Source of the DNA: Osedax fenrisi
Lineage: Eukaryota; Annelida; Polychaeta; Sabellida; Siboglinidae
Direction: 5' to 3'
Length of the DNA stretch: 64,000 nt
Assembly (NCBI GenBank): GCA_964019155.1
Contig: OZ025240.1
Location: 43,586,746-43,650,745, forward strand
The position numbers and the translations under genes were made by a program. The number at the start of each line of letters is the position of its first letter. The first letter of the stretch is position 1. Below, one piece after another: positions 61,596 to 64,000 of this stretch. Below the pieces are notes generated by a model. It had not been told where the DNA came from, did not search any database, and saw only the letters and a list, made by a program, of their open reading frames with translations.

Positions 61596-62548
61596 CATCT
61601 AATAATTATTAGATATTAAATAATATATTAATATATTATTAAAATAAATAAGAATATAATAAATAATCGTATAGAATTTATATTATTTAAAATTGCCATA
61701 CCTGTAATGTTATGTAACGCATGGGCTAGTTATTAAGTACAACCATGGTTATATGTGAGTACACTTACAACACTAAGTATAACCTATAGGTTAGTTATTA
61801 TAAAACCTATACGTTTTATAATAACTAATAACATATGAATAAAAAACGTTACTTTATATAATAGATAATGTATAAATACTTTATTAAAAACAAGATATTA
61901 CACTATTTTGATTCACCAGAAATAAATGAGAAACAAATTAGAAAATTAAAAATAAATATTAATTTTTTCAAATTTATATTTAATTAACCTTTTATTATAT
62001 TATCATTAATTATTTACCATATTATTATACATTTTTATATAACACAATCTATAAATAATAATGACAACAATTTGTTTACAACTTATATTTAATTAGTTAT
62101 TAACTTTTTAAAAATAGTTCTATATTCTTTACAATTCTTGTTATTATGTTCGATGAATTATTATTTGAATTAATTTATTCAAAATAAAAAATATTATTAA
62201 ATTAAATATTTCGATATCCATATATATTTAAAGATTTCGTAAGTAAAATAAAAGTTTCACAAATATACATTAGTAGACGTATTTTCCCTATTTTACATAA
62301 TATAACTTATAATACTAGATCATTAAAAAACGAGTTAAAATTAATACAATTTGATTATATAAAGACACCGTTAATAAAGAAATAATGAATAAATAATAGC
62401 AATCACTTATTTTTAATAATTTGATAAGTTTTTAAATTAAACAATTGTATATGATTGATATAATATGTTTACAATTATCTCACTAATTTATACTAATTAT
62501 CTCATATATGTCAAATTATCGATTATTTCACTTATTAATACTATAGTA
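60884..62548. other. AT-rich spacer
   Basis: A (TA)n run at 61563-61592 and a TTATAGGTT dyad near 61780-61815. Short frames are not supported. Confidence 0.4.
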
Positions 62549-63464
62549 GGGAAAAGTAACCGATTACGGACAGTGCCCGAATACGGACTCACTCGGTATA
62601 ACAGAAATCATTAATCCTACAAAAAATATATTAATGAATAAAATATTCATAATTATATAAATAGTCTGACTACGTATTTTTTATTTTTTAATTATTCAAA
62701 ATAGTGCTGATATATCCAATAAACTGATTTTTTTATTACGTTTATAAATTTATGAAAACAAATTTCAAATTAAAACCTTCTCAAGTATATGCATATATGC
62801 ATATATGCATATATACAAATGTATTGATATAAAAAATAACAATATATTATTAATAACTAAAGAATTCTAAATATTATATGCTTAATTACTATATTTGTTA
62901 TCAAATAGTAATGAAGTTATAAGCATATATCTAGATGTCATATAATTCCCTAATACGGATACTCTAGATGTCTTAATACGGACACCCTATAACCAATCAG
63001 CGCGCAGCGTGTGAACTATTCTGATTTTCATAAAACCGCGTGCGTTATAATATTAATATCAACAATGAAGCTAAATCTAAAAATTTTATTATTTAGATAC
63101 TTAAATTGTATTATTAATTAAAAAAATAATAAAAATTAATAAATTATTAACTAATTAAATTCGAATAAATTGTTCATAAAATTAATTATAAATAATGTTG
63201 TAATTTGTCTGATTCATCAATAATATATAGTTTATCTCGTGGTAAATAGGGTGTCCATATTATAACACAGGGTGTCCGTATTCGGACATGGGTACCGAAT
63301 ATGGACACCCACGTTATCTATGGAATTAAAAGATTAAATAAAATTTAAAAATCACAATAATATCTATAATCATATAATATTAAGATATTGTTGAATACAA
63401 ATATTGAGTCATAAAATGTTAAGACTATTTATTGTTAGAGTGTCCGTATTAGGTTAATTATCCC
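62549..63464 (+). mobile_element. TA-flanked TIR element, subfamily A, copy 2
   Basis: This 916-bp element is flanked by TA, starts GGGAAAAGTAACCGATTACG and ends GGTTAATTATCCC. It matches copy 1 (29604-30521) along its full length with many substitutions. The CCAAT box (62993-62997) lies 444 bp from the left end; the extra distance includes an expanded ATATGC repeat (62788-62812). The two-inverted-one-direct cluster is at 63249-63310. No ORF is present. Confidence 0.85.
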
Positions 63465-63630
63465 TACTAATATAGTTATAGGTCATTTATCTATTAATCT
63501 ATATCTTCTTTGCAAAAAAATAAAATCCCTCTTATCAAAAACTGATAATAACCAAGTCTAGAAAAACAAAAGCATTTACTTAATTTAATTTTTTTATCTA
63601 CACATTTTTATGTCTACTTTCACCCATATT
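63465..63630. other. Short AT-rich spacer
   Basis: Nothing recognisable between the TIR element and the LINE fragment. Confidence 0.35.
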
Positions 63631-63634
63631 ATTC

Positions 63635-64000
63635 AATATATTGCTTGAACAAATAATGAACGATGCTTTAGATAAACATGTAGGTTCAGTAAATATTGGT
63701 GGTAAAATAATCACAAATCTGAGATTCGCAGATATCATCGATGGATTGGCAGGTAGTGAATCTGAATTAGCCAATCTTATTAAAATAATCGACAATACAG
63801 CACGTGCATATGGAATGGAAATAAACTCTACGAAAACACAAATAATGAAGGTAGTTTCACATCAGAAATAAAAATAAATAACGAGCCACTAAAAGTGTTG
63901 ACAGTTTTAAATACTTAGGAGCAATCATCGACGATAAAGGTTTAAAGGCTGACATATTATCTAGAACCGGACAGACAATTGCATATCTATCTATGCTAAA
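63635..64000 (+). pseudogene. LINE reverse transcriptase fragment, cut by window edge
   Basis: Reads NLRFADIIDGLAGSESELAN, where the catalytic FADD box is FADI, so the second Asp is lost. RAYGMEINSTKTQIMKV follows. After a stop and a one-base frameshift come VDSFKYLGAIIDDKGLKADI and LSRTGQTIAYLSML. The pattern is that of the RTE-like or related endonuclease-reverse transcriptases common in invertebrates, and differs from the L2-like LINEs elsewhere in the window. The rest runs off the right edge. Confidence 0.65.

Overview
The window is animal-like nuclear DNA. It is very AT-rich, crowded with (TA)n microsatellites, and holds one intron-bearing host gene plus layers of transposable elements. 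A multi-exon gene resembling the C-terminal half of TTLL5 (tubulin polyglutamylase) and L2/CR1-like LINEs suggest an invertebrate metazoan; the species cannot be fixed from this sequence. I saw no rRNA, tRNA or CRISPR array.

Layout: 732-6468 (+) is the 3' part of the TTLL5-like gene, rebuilt as ten phase-consistent exons ending in a stop. Its introns hold a TIR element (2853-3350) and a foldback element (3776-4185). From about 6.5 to 31 kb the DNA is mostly AT-rich and non-coding, with microsatellites, a decayed minus-strand LINE (8.66-10.0 kb), a GC-enriched patch with two overlapping small ORFs (11.0-11.4 kb), tandem duplications and several short TIR elements. From 32 to 37 kb lie an L2-like LINE, the C-terminal end of a Helitron helicase followed by a 75-bp minisatellite, and another LINE tail. 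At 37,082-42,386 is a nearly intact Ty3/gypsy-type LTR retrotransposon with LTRs I read as identical. From 42.7 to 64 kb come a nested pair of TIR elements, a TTAA-flanked Sola3-like element, a LINE inserted in another LINE, a 1.2-kb inverted-repeat element, more LINE pieces, and a further LINE reverse transcriptase cut by the window edge.

The most interesting signal is a group of about 0.9-kb non-coding TIR elements with TA target sites, ends beginning GGGGAAAGT (or GGGGAGAGT), and an internal programme of short motifs. Three subfamilies (A, B, C) differ in most of their sequence. They nevertheless keep the same motif order, orientation and spacing, including a CCAAT box about 410-445 bp from one end. 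Within each subfamily nearly all motif copies carry the same version (TACGGACAC in A, TACCGACCC in B, TACCGACAC/TATCGACAC in C), as if they follow the specificity of one DNA-binding protein.

The LTR element is the most complete mobile genetic unit. Gag and Pol overlap at a T TTA AAC slippery heptamer followed, after 7 nt, by a potential stem-loop, so Pol is probably made by -1 frameshifting. One extra A in an 11-A run inside the reverse transcriptase region breaks Pol as written.
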